From the NCBI GenBank assembly GCA_036351115.1, contig JAZBOL010000019.1, positions 1 through 56,384 of the forward strand: a DNA stretch of 56,384 bases. Reading direction: 5' to 3'. Below the pieces are notes generated by a model. The model worked only from the letters and a program-made list of their open reading frames with translations, had not been told where the DNA came from and searched no databases. Source of the stretch: Marinihelvus sp036351115. Its GTDB lineage: Bacteria > Pseudomonadota > Gammaproteobacteria > Xanthomonadales > SZUA-36. The position numbers were made by a program, and so were the translations under genes. Shown one piece after another: positions 16,634-26,143 of the stretch. Each line of letters opens with the position of its first letter. Position 1 is the stretch's first letter.

Positions 16634-18690
16634 TGACGACGCCAGCGACGAATACGGGAACGATGAAATCGAAAACCGTGAAAGCGGGACCGGTGAACCT
16701 GGAACGGTTCAAAACGCCCGTCGCCTACAACCCCATGCTGTGGGTCATCGGCACCCTGTTCGTCGCCCTGCTCCCCCAGCTCGCCAGCATGCCGGCGACC
16801 CTGGTCGTCCTCACCCTGGCGCCCATGGTCTGGCGGACCGTGGCAGAAGTCCGGGGCTGGAAGCCCTTGCCGACGCTGCTCCGCCTGGCGTTCACCCTCG
16901 CCACCCTCGTCCTGCTTGTGAACACCTACGGCAACCTGCTGGGGCGACGCGCCGCCGTCGGGCTGCTGAGCGTCATGCTGGCACTGAAGTTGCTCGAGAC
17001 GTTCCGGGCCCGGGATGCCCGGGTCGTGGCGAGCCTGTCCCTGTTTCTTTGCGCCACGCAGTTCCTGTTCGACCAGGGCATGATCATGCTGGTCTACGGC
17101 GCGGCGTGCAGCATTTTCGCGCTGATCGCCTTCGCCCTCATTGCCCGGACCGAGGCCTTTGCGCGAATTCGCCAGCCAGCGCCGCCCGGGCGCGGCATTC
17201 TGTCCGAATTGACCTTCGGCTCGCGCCTCATGCTCCTCGCCGTGCCCCTCGGGGTCGCCCTGTTCCTGTTTTTTCCGCGCTGGGGCAGCCCGCTCTGGGG
17301 CCTGCCGGAACGCTCCCTCGACTCGAAAACCGGCCTGAGCGACAGCATGGCGCCGGGCAGCATCCAGTCCCTGTTCATGGATGACTCGCCGGCGTTCCGG
17401 GTCAGCTTCCGGGGAGACGTGCCCGGCAACGAGGCGCTGTACTGGCGCGGACCGGTCATGTGGGATTTTGATGGGCGGCAGTGGGAAGCGGGGCGCAGCT
17501 GGGGGCGCGCGCTGGAGGCGGAGGTTCTCCCGGCCCGGGAAGACGTGGACTATCGTTACGAAGTCCAGCTCGAACCGCACGAACGGCACTGGCTGTTTGC
17601 CCTGGACTACCCCGCCTTCAAGCCCCCGGAAGCGCGGCGCCTGACCCGGGACTTCCAGCTGCTGACCCGGCGCGCAGTAACCGATCTCATGACCTACGAG
17701 GTCGCTTCGGACGTCGATTTTCTCGATTCCCCCGATCTGGAAGGCCCCCTGCGGACCATGGCCCTGAATCTTCCGGAGGGCTTCAACCCCAGGACCCGGG
17801 AGCTCATGGCCCAGTGGCGATCGGAGACCCCCTCGGACCCGGCCCTCGTGCGCCGCGCCCTGGCACATTTCAACGAGCAGCCGTTTCGCTACACCCTCAA
17901 CCCTCCCCTCCTTTCCCGGCATTCGGTCGATGAATTCCTGTTCGACACCCGGGAGGGATTCTGCGAGCACTACGCCTCCGCGTTCACGATCATGATGCGC
18001 ATGGCGGGCATTCCGGCGCGCGTGGTCACGGGCTACCAGGGGGGGTGGTACAACGAACGCAGCGGCTACCTGCTCGTTCGCCAGTCCGATGCGCACGCCT
18101 GGGCCGAGGTCTGGCTGGCCGGCGTGGGCTGGACGCGCATCGACCCGACGGCGGCGGTGGCCCCTTCCCGGGTGGAAGACGGCGCCCTTGACGCCCTGGG
18201 CGGGCGACGGCACTGGCTCGACTACGAATGGGTGCGTGAATTCCGCAACGGCATGGACTGGATGAACCGCGCGTGGAACGACTGGGTCATTGCCTTCGAC
18301 GCAGCGCGCCAGTCGGGCATGCTCGGCTTTCTCGGGGTCGAACGGCTGGACGCCCGCGCCCTCGTGTTGCTGCTGGCGCTCGCCATGGTGCTGACGGCCC
18401 TGCTGGTCACCCCCTGGCTCCTGCGGCTCGGACGGAACCGGGAACGGGACCCGGTTGTCAGACACTGGAGACGCTTCCTGGAGCGCCTGGCGGGCGCCGG
18501 CGCCCCGGTGTCCCCGACCATGGGGCCGCTCGAAGTCGCGGCGGCGGCCGGCACCATGCCGGAATCCGACACCCGGGACGTGATGCGCATCACGCAGGCT
18601 TACCTGGAAGTTCGCTATGCTTCTCGTGCTGAGGGTCGCGACGACCTGTTGCGCGACCTGAAACGTTTTCGACCCGGGAGCAACCGATGA
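16633..18690 (+). CDS. tgpA: TgpA-like transglutaminase membrane protein (DUF3488)
   Basis: Predicted inner-membrane protein with a periplasmic transglutaminase-like domain; in Pseudomonas aeruginosa TgpA is essential. The 685-residue product has about five to six hydrophobic helices in the first 200 residues, the transglutaminase core with the triad Cys444 (GFCEHYASAF), His488 (SDAHAWAEVW) and Asp504 (RIDPTA), and one more helix near 580 before a cytosolic tail. The ATG at 16633 overlaps the DUF58 stop. It follows moxR and DUF58, the normal order. Its stop overlaps the slp start as ATGA. Confidence 0.92.
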   Translation: MTTPATNTGTMKSKTVKAGPVNLERFKTPVAYNPMLWVIGTLFVALLPQLASMPATLVVLTLAPMVWRTVAEVRGWKPLPTLLRLAFTLATLVLLVNTYGNLLGRRAAVGLLSVMLALKLLETFRARDARVVASLSLFLCATQFLFDQGMIMLVYGAACSIFALIAFALIARTEAFARIRQPAPPGRGILSELTFGSRLMLLAVPLGVALFLFFPRWGSPLWGLPERSLDSKTGLSDSMAPGSIQSLFMDDSPAFRVSFRGDVPGNEALYWRGPVMWDFDGRQWEAGRSWGRALEAEVLPAREDVDYRYEVQLEPHERHWLFALDYPAFKPPEARRLTRDFQLLTRRAVTDLMTYEVASDVDFLDSPDLEGPLRTMALNLPEGFNPRTRELMAQWRSETPSDPALVRRALAHFNEQPFRYTLNPPLLSRHSVDEFLFDTREGFCEHYASAFTIMMRMAGIPARVVTGYQGGWYNERSGYLLVRQSDAHAWAEVWLAGVGWTRIDPTAAVAPSRVEDGALDALGGRRHWLDYEWVREFRNGMDWMNRAWNDWVIAFDAARQSGMLGFLGVERLDARALVLLLALAMVLTALLVTPWLLRLGRNRERDPVVRHWRRFLERLAGAGAPVSPTMGPLEVAAAAGTMPESDTRDVMRITQAYLEVRYASRAEGRDDLLRDLKRFRPGSNR

Positions 18691-19340
18691 TTCGACTCGC
18701 ACCTCCGACGCTGAACCTGACCCGCCAGGCCGTCATCGTCCTGGCAACCCTGATGATACTGGCCGGCTGCAGCTCGACGCCGGAAGCCCTCAAGGGCAAC
18801 TACGCACCCCTGGAGCCCGCCCAGGCATCCGTGCGCGATCTCGGCGCGGACGTCCGCTGGGGCGGGGTCATTCTCGACGCCCGCCCCGATGCCCGGCAGA
18901 CCTGCTTCGAGGTCCTGTCACGCGACCTGGACCGGTCCTACCGGCCGCGCGCGGAAGACGTGACCCAGGGCCGCTTTATCGCCTGTCGTGACGGCTTTCT
19001 CGATCCGGAGGTTTTCGCCAAGGGCCGAGAGATCACCCTCACCGGCTCGCTCGTGGCGGTCGATGAACGCCAGGTGGGCGAATTCAACTATCGCTACCCG
19101 GTGCTCACGGCGCGGTTCATCACCATGTGGCCCGACCGTCCCGACGTGATCATCAACAACTACAACGACCCCTGGGGCTATGGTCCTTACTGGGGCCCCT
19201 ATTGGGGGGGGTACTACGGCGGCTTTTACGGTCGGGGCTTTGGCTGGGGTGGCTACCCGGCGACACGCACCACGGTGCGTACCGGCGGCAGCAACAGCCG
19301 CGTGGATGTGCCCGAGGGCGGCGAACCCCAGCAGGACTGA
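18687..19340 (+). CDS. slp: Slp family outer membrane lipoprotein
   Basis: The 217-residue product has a lipoprotein signal ending LMILAGC (Cys28) and an Slp domain: PEALKGNY, WGGVILDAR, CFEVLSRDLDRSYRP and GREITLTGSLV are recognisable family phrases. The C-terminal part is strongly Trp/Tyr/Gly-rich (NDPWGYGPYWGPYWGGYYGG), also seen in other Slp proteins. E. coli Slp is induced by carbon starvation and stationary phase; the role is otherwise unclear. The ATG overlaps the tgpA stop by four bases. Confidence 0.9.
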   Translation: MIRLAPPTLNLTRQAVIVLATLMILAGCSSTPEALKGNYAPLEPAQASVRDLGADVRWGGVILDARPDARQTCFEVLSRDLDRSYRPRAEDVTQGRFIACRDGFLDPEVFAKGREITLTGSLVAVDERQVGEFNYRYPVLTARFITMWPDRPDVIINNYNDPWGYGPYWGPYWGGYYGGFYGRGFGWGGYPATRTTVRTGGSNSRVDVPEGGEPQQD

Positions 19341-19490
19341 ACCAACCGCTGTCTGGCCCGCACACTGCCGTTCTGCCGGCACGCGGGCCCGGATTCGGAT
19401 CGCGGCTCCGTGACACTGGCTTTTGGCACTGCCGGCATGGCACGGCCCCTGCCATAATGAAGGCGGTTCAGACGGGGGAGCGCACGCTGC

Positions 19491-20186
19491 ATGGTGGCAT
19501 TCGAGGGGTTTCCGAGGGATTTCACGGCCTTTTTCCGTGAGCTGAAAGCCCATAACGAGCGAAGCTGGTTCGAGGAAAACAAACCCCGCTACCAGGAGAG
19601 CGTCGTGCGCCCCATGATGGCCTTCATCGAGGCCATGAAAGCGCCGCTCGCGGACATCTCGCCGCACTACCTGGCCATCCCCAGGGCCCACGGCGGTTCC
19701 ATGTTCCGCATCTACCGGGACACGCGCTTCAGCAAGGACAAGACGCCCTACAAGACCCATGCGGCTGCCCAGTTCCGGCATCGCCTCGGACGTGACGTCC
19801 ACGCCCCGGGCTTTTACCTGCACCTCGGCCCCGATGGCGTGGCCATCGGTGGCGGTATCTGGCGCCCGCCTTCCCCCGCACTCCGCGCGCTTCGGGAATT
19901 CATCGTGGACAACCCGGGCGCCTGGCGAAAAATCCGGGACGACCGCGCCGTCCGGGAACGCGGAGGGCTGCAGGGAGACCAGTTGAAGCGGGCGCCCCGG
20001 GGCTTCGATCCGGAGCACGCCCACATCGACGACCTTCGGCGCAAGAGCTTTTACGTCATGGAACAGGCGCCGGCCGGGGTCATGCACGATGGCGACTTTC
20101 TGGACAGGGTGGTGGCGACCTACCGGGCCACGGCGCCGCTCAACCATTACGTTTGCGATGCGCTCGAACTGCCCTTCGCGGCCTGA
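19491..20186 (+). CDS. DUF2461 domain protein (TIGR02453 family)
   Basis: Conserved protein of unknown function. The 231-residue product has the family landmarks FFRELKAHNERSWFEENK near the N-terminus, FRIYRDTRFSKDKTPYKTH in the middle and GFYLHLGPDGVAIGGGIW. It looks soluble, with no signal peptide. GGGGGAG lies about 11 bases before the ATG. A 150-base gap separates it from slp, so it may start a new unit with lemA, which begins 18 bases after its stop. Confidence 0.88.
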   Translation: MVAFEGFPRDFTAFFRELKAHNERSWFEENKPRYQESVVRPMMAFIEAMKAPLADISPHYLAIPRAHGGSMFRIYRDTRFSKDKTPYKTHAAAQFRHRLGRDVHAPGFYLHLGPDGVAIGGGIWRPPSPALRALREFIVDNPGAWRKIRDDRAVRERGGLQGDQLKRAPRGFDPEHAHIDDLRRKSFYVMEQAPAGVMHDGDFLDRVVATYRATAPLNHYVCDALELPFAA

Positions 20187-20204
20187 TTGAAGGAGTCGAC
20201 TGCC

Positions 20205-20744
20205 ATGGAAATCCTGCTGTTCGGAATCGTCATCTTCGGCCTCGCCCTGGCCTGGATCTACAACCGCCTGGTGCGCCAGCGCAATATCGTGTCCGCCGCC
20301 TGGTCCGATATCGACGTGCAGCTGCAAAAGCGCCATGAACTGGTGCCCAACCTGGTGGCGACGGTGAAGGGCTACCTGCGTCACGAGGCCGAGGTGCTCG
20401 AGCAGACGACCCGGCTTCGCGCCGAGGGCCCCGAGGACGCGGGCGCGGTGGCCGCGGAGGAAACGGTCCTTTCCCGGCAGCTCGGTAAACTCTTCGCCCT
20501 GGCGGAGGATTACCCGGAGCTGAAGGCCAGCGAAGGATTCCAGCAGCTGCACGACAGCCTGGTCGCGATCGAGGATGACCTGCAGTTTGCCCGGCGCTAT
20601 TACAACGGCGCGGTCCGGGACAACAACAATCTCGTGCAGAGCTTCCCGGTCAACCTCGTCGCGGGTCCCTTCGGCTTTCGCACCGCGGACTTCTTCGAGA
20701 TCGAGCTGGCCAGCCAGCGGGAGGCGCCCCGTGTGGCCCTGTAG
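20205..20744 (+). CDS. lemA: LemA family protein
   Basis: The 179-residue product has a single N-terminal membrane helix (about 3-20) followed by the helical LemA domain: NIVSAAWSDIDVQLQKRHELVPNL in two adjoining blocks, ARRYYNGAVRDNNN and a C-terminal FFEIE. AAGGAG lies ten bases before the ATG, which decides the start against an upstream TTG. It overlaps the following DUF2207 gene by 14 bases; LemA and DUF2207 membrane proteins are a frequent pair whose role is unknown. Confidence 0.93.
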   Translation: MEILLFGIVIFGLALAWIYNRLVRQRNIVSAAWSDIDVQLQKRHELVPNLVATVKGYLRHEAEVLEQTTRLRAEGPEDAGAVAAEETVLSRQLGKLFALAEDYPELKASEGFQQLHDSLVAIEDDLQFARRYYNGAVRDNNNLVQSFPVNLVAGPFGFRTADFFEIELASQREAPRVAL

Positions 20745-22485
20745 GTCGTGGTCTTCGTCGCGGCGCTGCGGAGCCCTGTTGCGCCTGCTGCCGTCGCTGC
20801 TGTTGCTGTGCCTGGTCGCGCCGCTCCACGCCGATGAACGCATCCTCGCCTACGACGCGGAGATCGACGTCGCCACGGACGGCACCGTGACGGTCCGGGA
20901 GACCATCCGGGTGCGTGCCGAGGGCAATGCCATCCGCCGGGGCATCTACCGGGATTTTCCCACGCGCTACCAAACCCCGCGGGGCAACCGCGTGCGCGTC
21001 GATTTCGAGGTCCTGGACGTGCGCCGTGACGGCGCACCGGAACCGTGGCACACGGAAGGCCGGAGCAACGGTGTCCGTGTTTACGCGGGCTCCCGCGATG
21101 TCATCCTGCCTCCCGGGGAATACACCTACGAAATCCGCTACCGCACGAATCGCCAGCTCGGTTTCTTCGACGACTTCGACGAGCTGTACTGGAACGTCAC
21201 CGGCAACGGCTGGGCCTTTCCCATCGACCAGGCGAGCGCGCGGGTAAAACTGCCGCGCGACCTGCCGGAAGCGGAACTGGAACTGAACAGCTACACCGGA
21301 GCCTTCGGAGAACGCGGCCAGCCCGCGCGGGCCTTCGTGGAGGCCGGCCGGGGCATCCTCTTCGAAGCCCCGGGCGCGCTCGCCCCCCGGGAAGGCCTGA
21401 CGATTTCCGTGACCTTCCCCAAGGGCGTGGTGATGGAGCCCACGGATGCGCAACGCCTGGGCTGGTTCTTCCGGGATAACGGTGGCGCCCTCGTGCTCCT
21501 GCTGTCCGCCTTGCTCGTTCTCGGTTGGTATCTCTGGGCCTGGAACCGCACCGGCCGCGACCCGGCCCGGGGCGTCATCATTCCCCGCTACGCCCCGCCG
21601 GAAGGGCTCTCGCCCGCCGCCTGCCGCTACGTACGCGACATGCGCATGAGCCAGGCGTGTTTCACCGCGGCGGTCGTGAGCCTGGGCGTCAAGGGTCACC
21701 TCGTGATCGAGGAGGACGATGGCGACTTCACGCTGCACGGCGTGGAACGCACCGATGCCACGCCGCAGGCGCCCAGTCCCGGGGAGCGCGCGGTGATGGA
21801 TGCCCTGATGCCCGGCGGTGGGGGCAGCATCGAGCTCGACCAGGACAATCACCGCGATTTCCGCACCGCCCTCAGCGGTCTCGGCAAGGCGCTGGCCGGG
21901 GAATACAAGGGCCGACTGTTCAACCTGAACACGCTGTACGCGGTGCCGGCGTTCGTGATCACCGCGGTCGGCACGGGGCTGGCGATCATCCTCAAGCAGC
22001 AGAATCCTGCGATCTGGTTCGCCTGGGCCCTCGGCGCCATCGGGCTGCACCTCCTGTTCATTTTGCTGCTGCGTGCACCCACGGTGATCGGCCAGCGCAT
22101 CCGGGACGAGATCGACGGCTTCGCGCTCTATCTCGAGACCGCGGAGCAGGACCGGCTGGACCGCATGCAGTCCCCGGAACTGACCCCCGAGCTGTTCGAA
22201 ACGTTTCTGCCCTACGCCTTCGCCCTCGGCGTGGAGAACGCCTGGGTGGAGCGCTTCGAACGGGAGTTCCCCCGGGACGAGGCCGAGGGCGGCGGGTATC
22301 ACCCCGCCTGGTACCACGGCAACCTGGCGCGCACGTCATCCCTGCACCATATCGGCAACCAGCTGGGTTCGGACCTGTCCGGCGCGATCAGCTCAGCCTC
22401 GACGCCCCCCGGCTCGTCTTCCGGCTCCGGCGGCGGCGGCTTTTCCGGTGGCGGTGGCGGCGGTGGCGGCGGCGGGGGCTGGTAA
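20731..22485 (+). CDS. DUF2207 domain membrane protein
   Basis: The 584-residue product has a signal-like hydrophobic N-terminus ending near APLHADER, an extracytoplasmic beta-rich DUF2207 domain (DGTVTVRETIRVRAEG, RRGIYRDFPTRY), a transmembrane helix near 255-272, a cytosolic part, two further helices and a C-terminal glycine-only run (SGGGGGGGGGGGW). I chose the GTG at 20731, preceded by GGGAGG, because the hydrophobic leader begins soon after it. It ends ten bases before the -35 of the lexA promoter. Confidence 0.88.
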   Translation: MWPCRSWSSSRRCGALLRLLPSLLLLCLVAPLHADERILAYDAEIDVATDGTVTVRETIRVRAEGNAIRRGIYRDFPTRYQTPRGNRVRVDFEVLDVRRDGAPEPWHTEGRSNGVRVYAGSRDVILPPGEYTYEIRYRTNRQLGFFDDFDELYWNVTGNGWAFPIDQASARVKLPRDLPEAELELNSYTGAFGERGQPARAFVEAGRGILFEAPGALAPREGLTISVTFPKGVVMEPTDAQRLGWFFRDNGGALVLLLSALLVLGWYLWAWNRTGRDPARGVIIPRYAPPEGLSPAACRYVRDMRMSQACFTAAVVSLGVKGHLVIEEDDGDFTLHGVERTDATPQAPSPGERAVMDALMPGGGGSIELDQDNHRDFRTALSGLGKALAGEYKGRLFNLNTLYAVPAFVITAVGTGLAIILKQQNPAIWFAWALGAIGLHLLFILLLRAPTVIGQRIRDEIDGFALYLETAEQDRLDRMQSPELTPELFETFLPYAFALGVENAWVERFEREFPRDEAEGGGYHPAWYHGNLARTSSLHHIGNQLGSDLSGAISSASTPPGSSSGSGGGGFSGGGGGGGGGGGW

Positions 22486-22495
22486 CCCCCGCGCC

Positions 22496-22524
22496 TTGCT
22501 TCGACACGCAATGCTGTATATATT
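22496..22524 (+). promoter_or_regulatory. lexA promoter (-35/-10)
   Basis: TTGCTT (22496-22501) and TATATT (22519-22524) are 17 bases apart. The -10 lies inside the LexA box, so repressor binding would block polymerase directly. The lexA ATG is at 22563. Confidence 0.6.
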
Positions 22525-22529
22525 TACAG
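22514..22529 (+). promoter_or_regulatory. LexA (SOS) box upstream of lexA
   Basis: CTGTATATATTTACAG is a full match to the gammaproteobacterial/E. coli-type operator CTGT-N8-ACAG. It overlaps the -10 element and indicates autoregulation of the lexA-imuA-imuB operon. The same 16 bases recur before dnaE2 at 31287. Confidence 0.93.
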
Positions 22530-22562
22530 TACTTGTCGAAAACCGGAACGCGGTGCCGCCCC

Positions 22563-23201
22563 ATGAGCGAAAAACCCCTCACGAAGCGCCAGAGAGAGAT
22601 TCTCAGGTTTATCTCAGAACATATTGATAAAGAGGGCTTTCCACCCACCCGTGCTGAGCTCTCCACCCGCTTCGGCTTCCGCTCTCCAAACGCCGCCGAG
22701 AGCCACCTGAAGGCCCTGGACAGCAAGGGCGTGATCCAGCTGGAGCGTGGTCGTTCCCGGGGCATCACGCTTACCGCCCTGGCCGCGGACAGCCTGCCCG
22801 ACACGGCCCGGGATGCCCTGCCCCTGGTCGGGCGGGTCGCAGCCGGCAGCCCCGTGCTGGCCCAGGAGAACGTCGAGCGCGATGTGCGCCTCGACGCCAC
22901 CCTGTTCCATCCACGGCCCCATTACCTGTTGCGGGTCGAAGGCATGAGCATGCGCGACGCCGGTATCCTCGACGGCGATCTGCTGGCCGTGCACCGCACC
23001 CCGGAAGCCCGGGACGGCCAGATCGTGGTGGCCCGCATCGAGGACGAGGTGACCGTCAAGCGCTTCGAACACGCCGGTGACCGCGTGCTGCTCCACGCCG
23101 AGAACCCGGACTACGCGCCCATCGAGGTCGACCTGCGACGGGAGTCCCTGGCCATCGAGGGCCTGGGCGTGGGCGTGCTGCGACGCTTCGGCGACCGCTG
23201 A
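22563..23201 (+). CDS. lexA: SOS repressor LexA
   Basis: Transcriptional repressor of the DNA-damage response, inactivated by RecA-stimulated self-cleavage. The 212-residue product has an N-terminal winged helix (LTKRQREILRFISEHIDKEG, PPTRAELSTRFGFRS), the Ala94-Gly95 cleavage site (VAAGSP), and the catalytic pair Ser129 (GMSMRD) and Lys166 (TVKRFE). The frame is open far upstream across the DUF2207 gene, but the ATG at 22563 sits after the operator and gives the normal N-terminus. imuA follows after 45 bases with no second box, so lexA-imuA-imuB is most likely one SOS operon. Confidence 0.97.
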   Translation: MSEKPLTKRQREILRFISEHIDKEGFPPTRAELSTRFGFRSPNAAESHLKALDSKGVIQLERGRSRGITLTALAADSLPDTARDALPLVGRVAAGSPVLAQENVERDVRLDATLFHPRPHYLLRVEGMSMRDAGILDGDLLAVHRTPEARDGQIVVARIEDEVTVKRFEHAGDRVLLHAENPDYAPIEVDLRRESLAIEGLGVGVLRRFGDR

Positions 23202-23246
23202 GCGGCGCCCGTTCCGGCTTCTGCCCCCCTTCCGGTTCCGCTTCCC

Positions 23247-23993
23247 ATGCCGTCCACCCTGCCCGACGCTCTCCATCATCCGCTCCTGTGGCAGGGCGGA
23301 CGGCGCCATCACCGCCTGCCGACCCTGTCCACGGGACACGAACGCCTCGACCAGGCCCTGCCCGGCGGCGGCTGGCCCCTGGGCGCCCTGACGGAGCTGC
23401 TCGTGGCCCGGGACGGCGTGGGCGAACTCAGCCTGCTCCTGCCCACGCTCGCGGAAGTCTGCCGCCAGGGCGGCTGGGCCGTGTTCGTCGATCCACCCTG
23501 GACGCCCTATCCGCCGGCCATGCGCGGCCACGGCATCGACCTGGCGCGCGTGCTGGTGGTGGACACGCGGGACGCGAAGGAGTCGCTCTGGGCCTGCGAA
23601 CAGGCGCTGCGCGGCGTGCGGGGCGGCGTGGTGCTCAGCTGGCTGCGGGGCGGCCGACACCAGGCCGGTTTCACCCACCTGAGGCGCCTGCAGCTGGCGG
23701 CCCGGAGCGGTCGCAAGGGCGCCTTCCTGTTCCGCCCCGCCGAGGTTGCGGGCCAGGCCACGCCCGCAGCCATGCGCCTGCATCTCGCCGCGGACGAACA
23801 GGACCTGTGCCTGACCGTGCTCAAGGCGCGCGGGCTGCACAACGGCGCCCAGCTTCGCCTGCGCCGTCCCCATGCATCCACGGCGCTCGCCACCGGTGGC
23901 GCCGAAGCGCCCGGCGGCCTGGCCGGTCGACGACGCCGGGCGAACACCCTCGAACGGGACGCGGCCGGCACCACGCCGGCGGGACGCGCCTGA
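23247..23993 (+). CDS. imuA: ImuA (SulA-like) translesion synthesis factor
   Basis: Component of the ImuA-ImuB-DnaE2 mutasome of damage-induced mutagenesis. The 248-residue product has a RecA-like core: ALPGGGWPLGALTELLV near residue 45, then LLLPTLAEVCRQGGWAVFVDPP. This is the proteobacterial ImuA type, sometimes annotated as a translesion DNA synthesis-associated protein. The C-terminus beyond about residue 215 is Arg/Ala-rich and poorly conserved. It lies between lexA and imuB with a five-base gap to imuB. Confidence 0.9.
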   Translation: MPSTLPDALHHPLLWQGGRRHHRLPTLSTGHERLDQALPGGGWPLGALTELLVARDGVGELSLLLPTLAEVCRQGGWAVFVDPPWTPYPPAMRGHGIDLARVLVVDTRDAKESLWACEQALRGVRGGVVLSWLRGGRHQAGFTHLRRLQLAARSGRKGAFLFRPAEVAGQATPAAMRLHLAADEQDLCLTVLKARGLHNGAQLRLRRPHASTALATGGAEAPGGLAGRRRRANTLERDAAGTTPAGRA

Positions 23994-23998
23994 AATCC

Positions 23999-25426
23999 AT
24001 GGGCATGAACCCGACCTGGCTCGCCCTGCAGTTTCCGCACCTGGCGCTGGATCTCCTGACCCGGGGCAACGGCCGTCCCCGGGACCTGCCCCTCGCCGTG
24101 AGCGACGGCGATGCGCGCCGCCCGGTCATCCTCGACACGAACCCGGCGGCCAGCCGCCTGGGCATCCGGCCCGGGCTGCCGGTGAGCGCCGCCCTGAGCC
24201 TGGCGGGCGCCCTGCAGGTCAGCGCCCGCGACACGGCGGCCGAGCATGCCGCCCTCGACCGGCTGGCGGCCTGGTCCTACCAGTACAGCAGCGCCGTCAG
24301 CGTGCTGGCGCCGCGGCACACGCTGCTGCTGGAAACCGGTGGCAGCGAACGGCTCCTGGGCGATTCCGAATCCCTGGCCCGTCAGCTGTCCGCCGACCTG
24401 CTGGACCTGGGCTACCACGCCCGCGCCGGCACCGGCCCGACGCCGGAAGCCGCGCAGCTGGCGGCCCGTCGCGGTCTGCATTTCGCATCCCTGGATGCGC
24501 TGCGGGAGGCCCTGCGCACCCTGCCCCTGCACGCCCTGCTGCTGGATGACGCCCAGTGCGCCGCACTGGAAAAGATGGGCTTCCGCCATGCGCGGGAAGT
24601 GCTCCGGCTGCCCCGCAAGGCGCTGGCACGGCGCCTGGGAACGGACGCCGTGACCTACCTGGACCGGCTCTGCGGCCGGCGCCCGGACCCACAGACCCAC
24701 TGGCGCCTGCCGGAGTGCTTCCGTAGCGGCATGGACCTGCCGGCGGAAATCGCCAACAGCCAGGGACTGCTGTTCCCCCTGCGCCGGCTGGTGGACGAGC
24801 TCTGCGGCGTGCTGCGGGCCTGCGATCGAGGCGTCCAGTCGGTCAGCGTGCACCTGCGCCTGCGCCGGGGCGAGGAACGCTTCGACCTCGCCTTCCAGCA
24901 GCCCGGCCGGGACGAGGCGCACATCATGCAACTCCTGAAGGAGCGGCTCGAGCGCTTTCGCCTGCCCCAGCCGGCCCAACACGTTGCCCTGGAGGCCGGC
25001 CGGTTTCTCGAGTTCGAGGCGGGCGCCACCGGGCTGTTCGTGGATCCGGACGATCCGTCCAGCAATCCGCTGGAACCCCTCCTCGAGCGGCTGCGCGCGC
25101 GGCTGGGACAGGAGTCGGTGACCGGCCTTCGCGGCGTGGAGGACCATCGGCCGGAATACAGCTGGTCACGCCGGCGCCTGGAAGAGCCCGCCGACTGCCA
25201 GTCCATGCCGCACCGCCCCGTGTGGCTGTTCCCCCGGCCGAAGCGCTGCCGTATCGAGGACTACCGGGTGCTGGCCGGCCCGGAACGCATCGAGAGCGGC
25301 TGGTGGGACGGGCGCGATTGTCGCCGCGACTACTTCGTCGTGCGCGACCGGGAAGGCAGCACGCTGTGGGCCTACCGCGAGTACAAACCCCGGCCCGGCT
25401 GGTATCTCCACGGGCTCTTCGGCTGA
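23999..25426 (+). CDS. imuB: ImuB, catalytically inactive Y-family polymerase homologue
   Basis: Adaptor of the mutasome that connects DnaE2, ImuA and the sliding clamp. The 475-residue product has the Y-family layout, but acidic active-site residues are missing: the N-terminus reads WLALQFPHLALDLL and the usual Asp-Glu palm motif is replaced by LLLETGGSERLLGD. This is normal for ImuB, which does not polymerise. The C-terminal region has PVWLFPRPKRCRIED and GPERIESGWWDGRDCRRDY, typical of the family. Two in-frame ATGs (23999 and 24005) are possible. The partner polymerase dnaE2 lies 5.9 kb away. Confidence 0.93.
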   Translation: MGMNPTWLALQFPHLALDLLTRGNGRPRDLPLAVSDGDARRPVILDTNPAASRLGIRPGLPVSAALSLAGALQVSARDTAAEHAALDRLAAWSYQYSSAVSVLAPRHTLLLETGGSERLLGDSESLARQLSADLLDLGYHARAGTGPTPEAAQLAARRGLHFASLDALREALRTLPLHALLLDDAQCAALEKMGFRHAREVLRLPRKALARRLGTDAVTYLDRLCGRRPDPQTHWRLPECFRSGMDLPAEIANSQGLLFPLRRLVDELCGVLRACDRGVQSVSVHLRLRRGEERFDLAFQQPGRDEAHIMQLLKERLERFRLPQPAQHVALEAGRFLEFEAGATGLFVDPDDPSSNPLEPLLERLRARLGQESVTGLRGVEDHRPEYSWSRRRLEEPADCQSMPHRPVWLFPRPKRCRIEDYRVLAGPERIESGWWDGRDCRRDYFVVRDREGSTLWAYREYKPRPGWYLHGLFG

Positions 25427-25489
25427 ATCCTTTGCCAAGAACAGACCTTTTGCGTACCGTGAGCCCCATCGCCACGGATCGGACACCCC

Positions 25490-26128
25490 ATGAACAACCT
25501 CGGCAAGCTCTTCCTCAAAGGCCTCGCCGTCACGATCCCGGTAGCTCTCACGCTCGCCATCGCCTGGTGGCTGGCGGCGAGCGCGGAGCGCCTGCTCGGC
25601 GGGGTGCTCGTCCGGGTCCTGCCGGAAGGCTGGTACATCCCCGGCATGGGCCTGGTGTCCACCATGGCCCTGATCCTGCTGGTGGGCCTGCTGTCCCACG
25701 TGATCATCTTCCAGCGACTGTTCATCTGGGGCGAAAGCGTGCTCGAGCGGCTGCCCTTCATCAAGACCATCTATTCGGCGCTCAAGGACTTCTTCGGCTA
25801 CTTTTCCGTCGATGCGCAGCAGTCCTTCAGCAAGGTGGTGATGGTGCGCCTGCCGGGGCATGATTTCGAAGCCCTGGGTTTCGTCACCCGGGAGACCTTC
25901 GACGACCTGCCCGTGGACCCGCAGGCCGAGGAACCGGTCGCGGTCTACCTGCCCATGAGCTACCAGATCGGCGGCTACACCCTGTATCTGCCGCGCAGCG
26001 CACTCACGCCCGTGGACATGCCCTTCGAGGACGCCATGCGCCTGGCCGTGACCGGAGGCGTCACCCGCAAGCGCTCCTCACCCGCACCGGCGATCTCCGA
26101 GCCGGCAGCCAAAGCCGACCGCCACTGA
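25490..26128 (+). CDS. DUF502 family membrane protein
   Basis: Inner-membrane protein of unknown function. The 212-residue product has two hydrophobic helices (about 8-30 and 52-72), then the DUF502 core with ERLPFIKTIYSALKDFF and the phrase VYLPMSYQIGGYTLYLP near residue 155, and a disordered charged tail. Length is usual. It starts 63 bases after imuB, so it could be read through from the SOS operon, but no functional link is known. A tiny membrane-protein gene follows after 15 bases. Confidence 0.88.
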   Translation: MNNLGKLFLKGLAVTIPVALTLAIAWWLAASAERLLGGVLVRVLPEGWYIPGMGLVSTMALILLVGLLSHVIIFQRLFIWGESVLERLPFIKTIYSALKDFFGYFSVDAQQSFSKVVMVRLPGHDFEALGFVTRETFDDLPVDPQAEEPVAVYLPMSYQIGGYTLYLPRSALTPVDMPFEDAMRLAVTGGVTRKRSSPAPAISEPAAKADRH

Positions 26129-26143
26129 GACCGGGTACGGTTC

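Noticed and set aside
16405..18702. A 765-codon open frame on the minus strand opposite the transglutaminase gene
   Set aside because: Antisense shadow of tgpA, with composition unlike a folded protein and no family motifs.
22428..22485. GGC/GGT trinucleotide run as a possible unstable repeat
   Set aside because: It encodes the glycine-only C-terminus that is typical of DUF2207 proteins, and mixed codons argue against a simple slippage tract.
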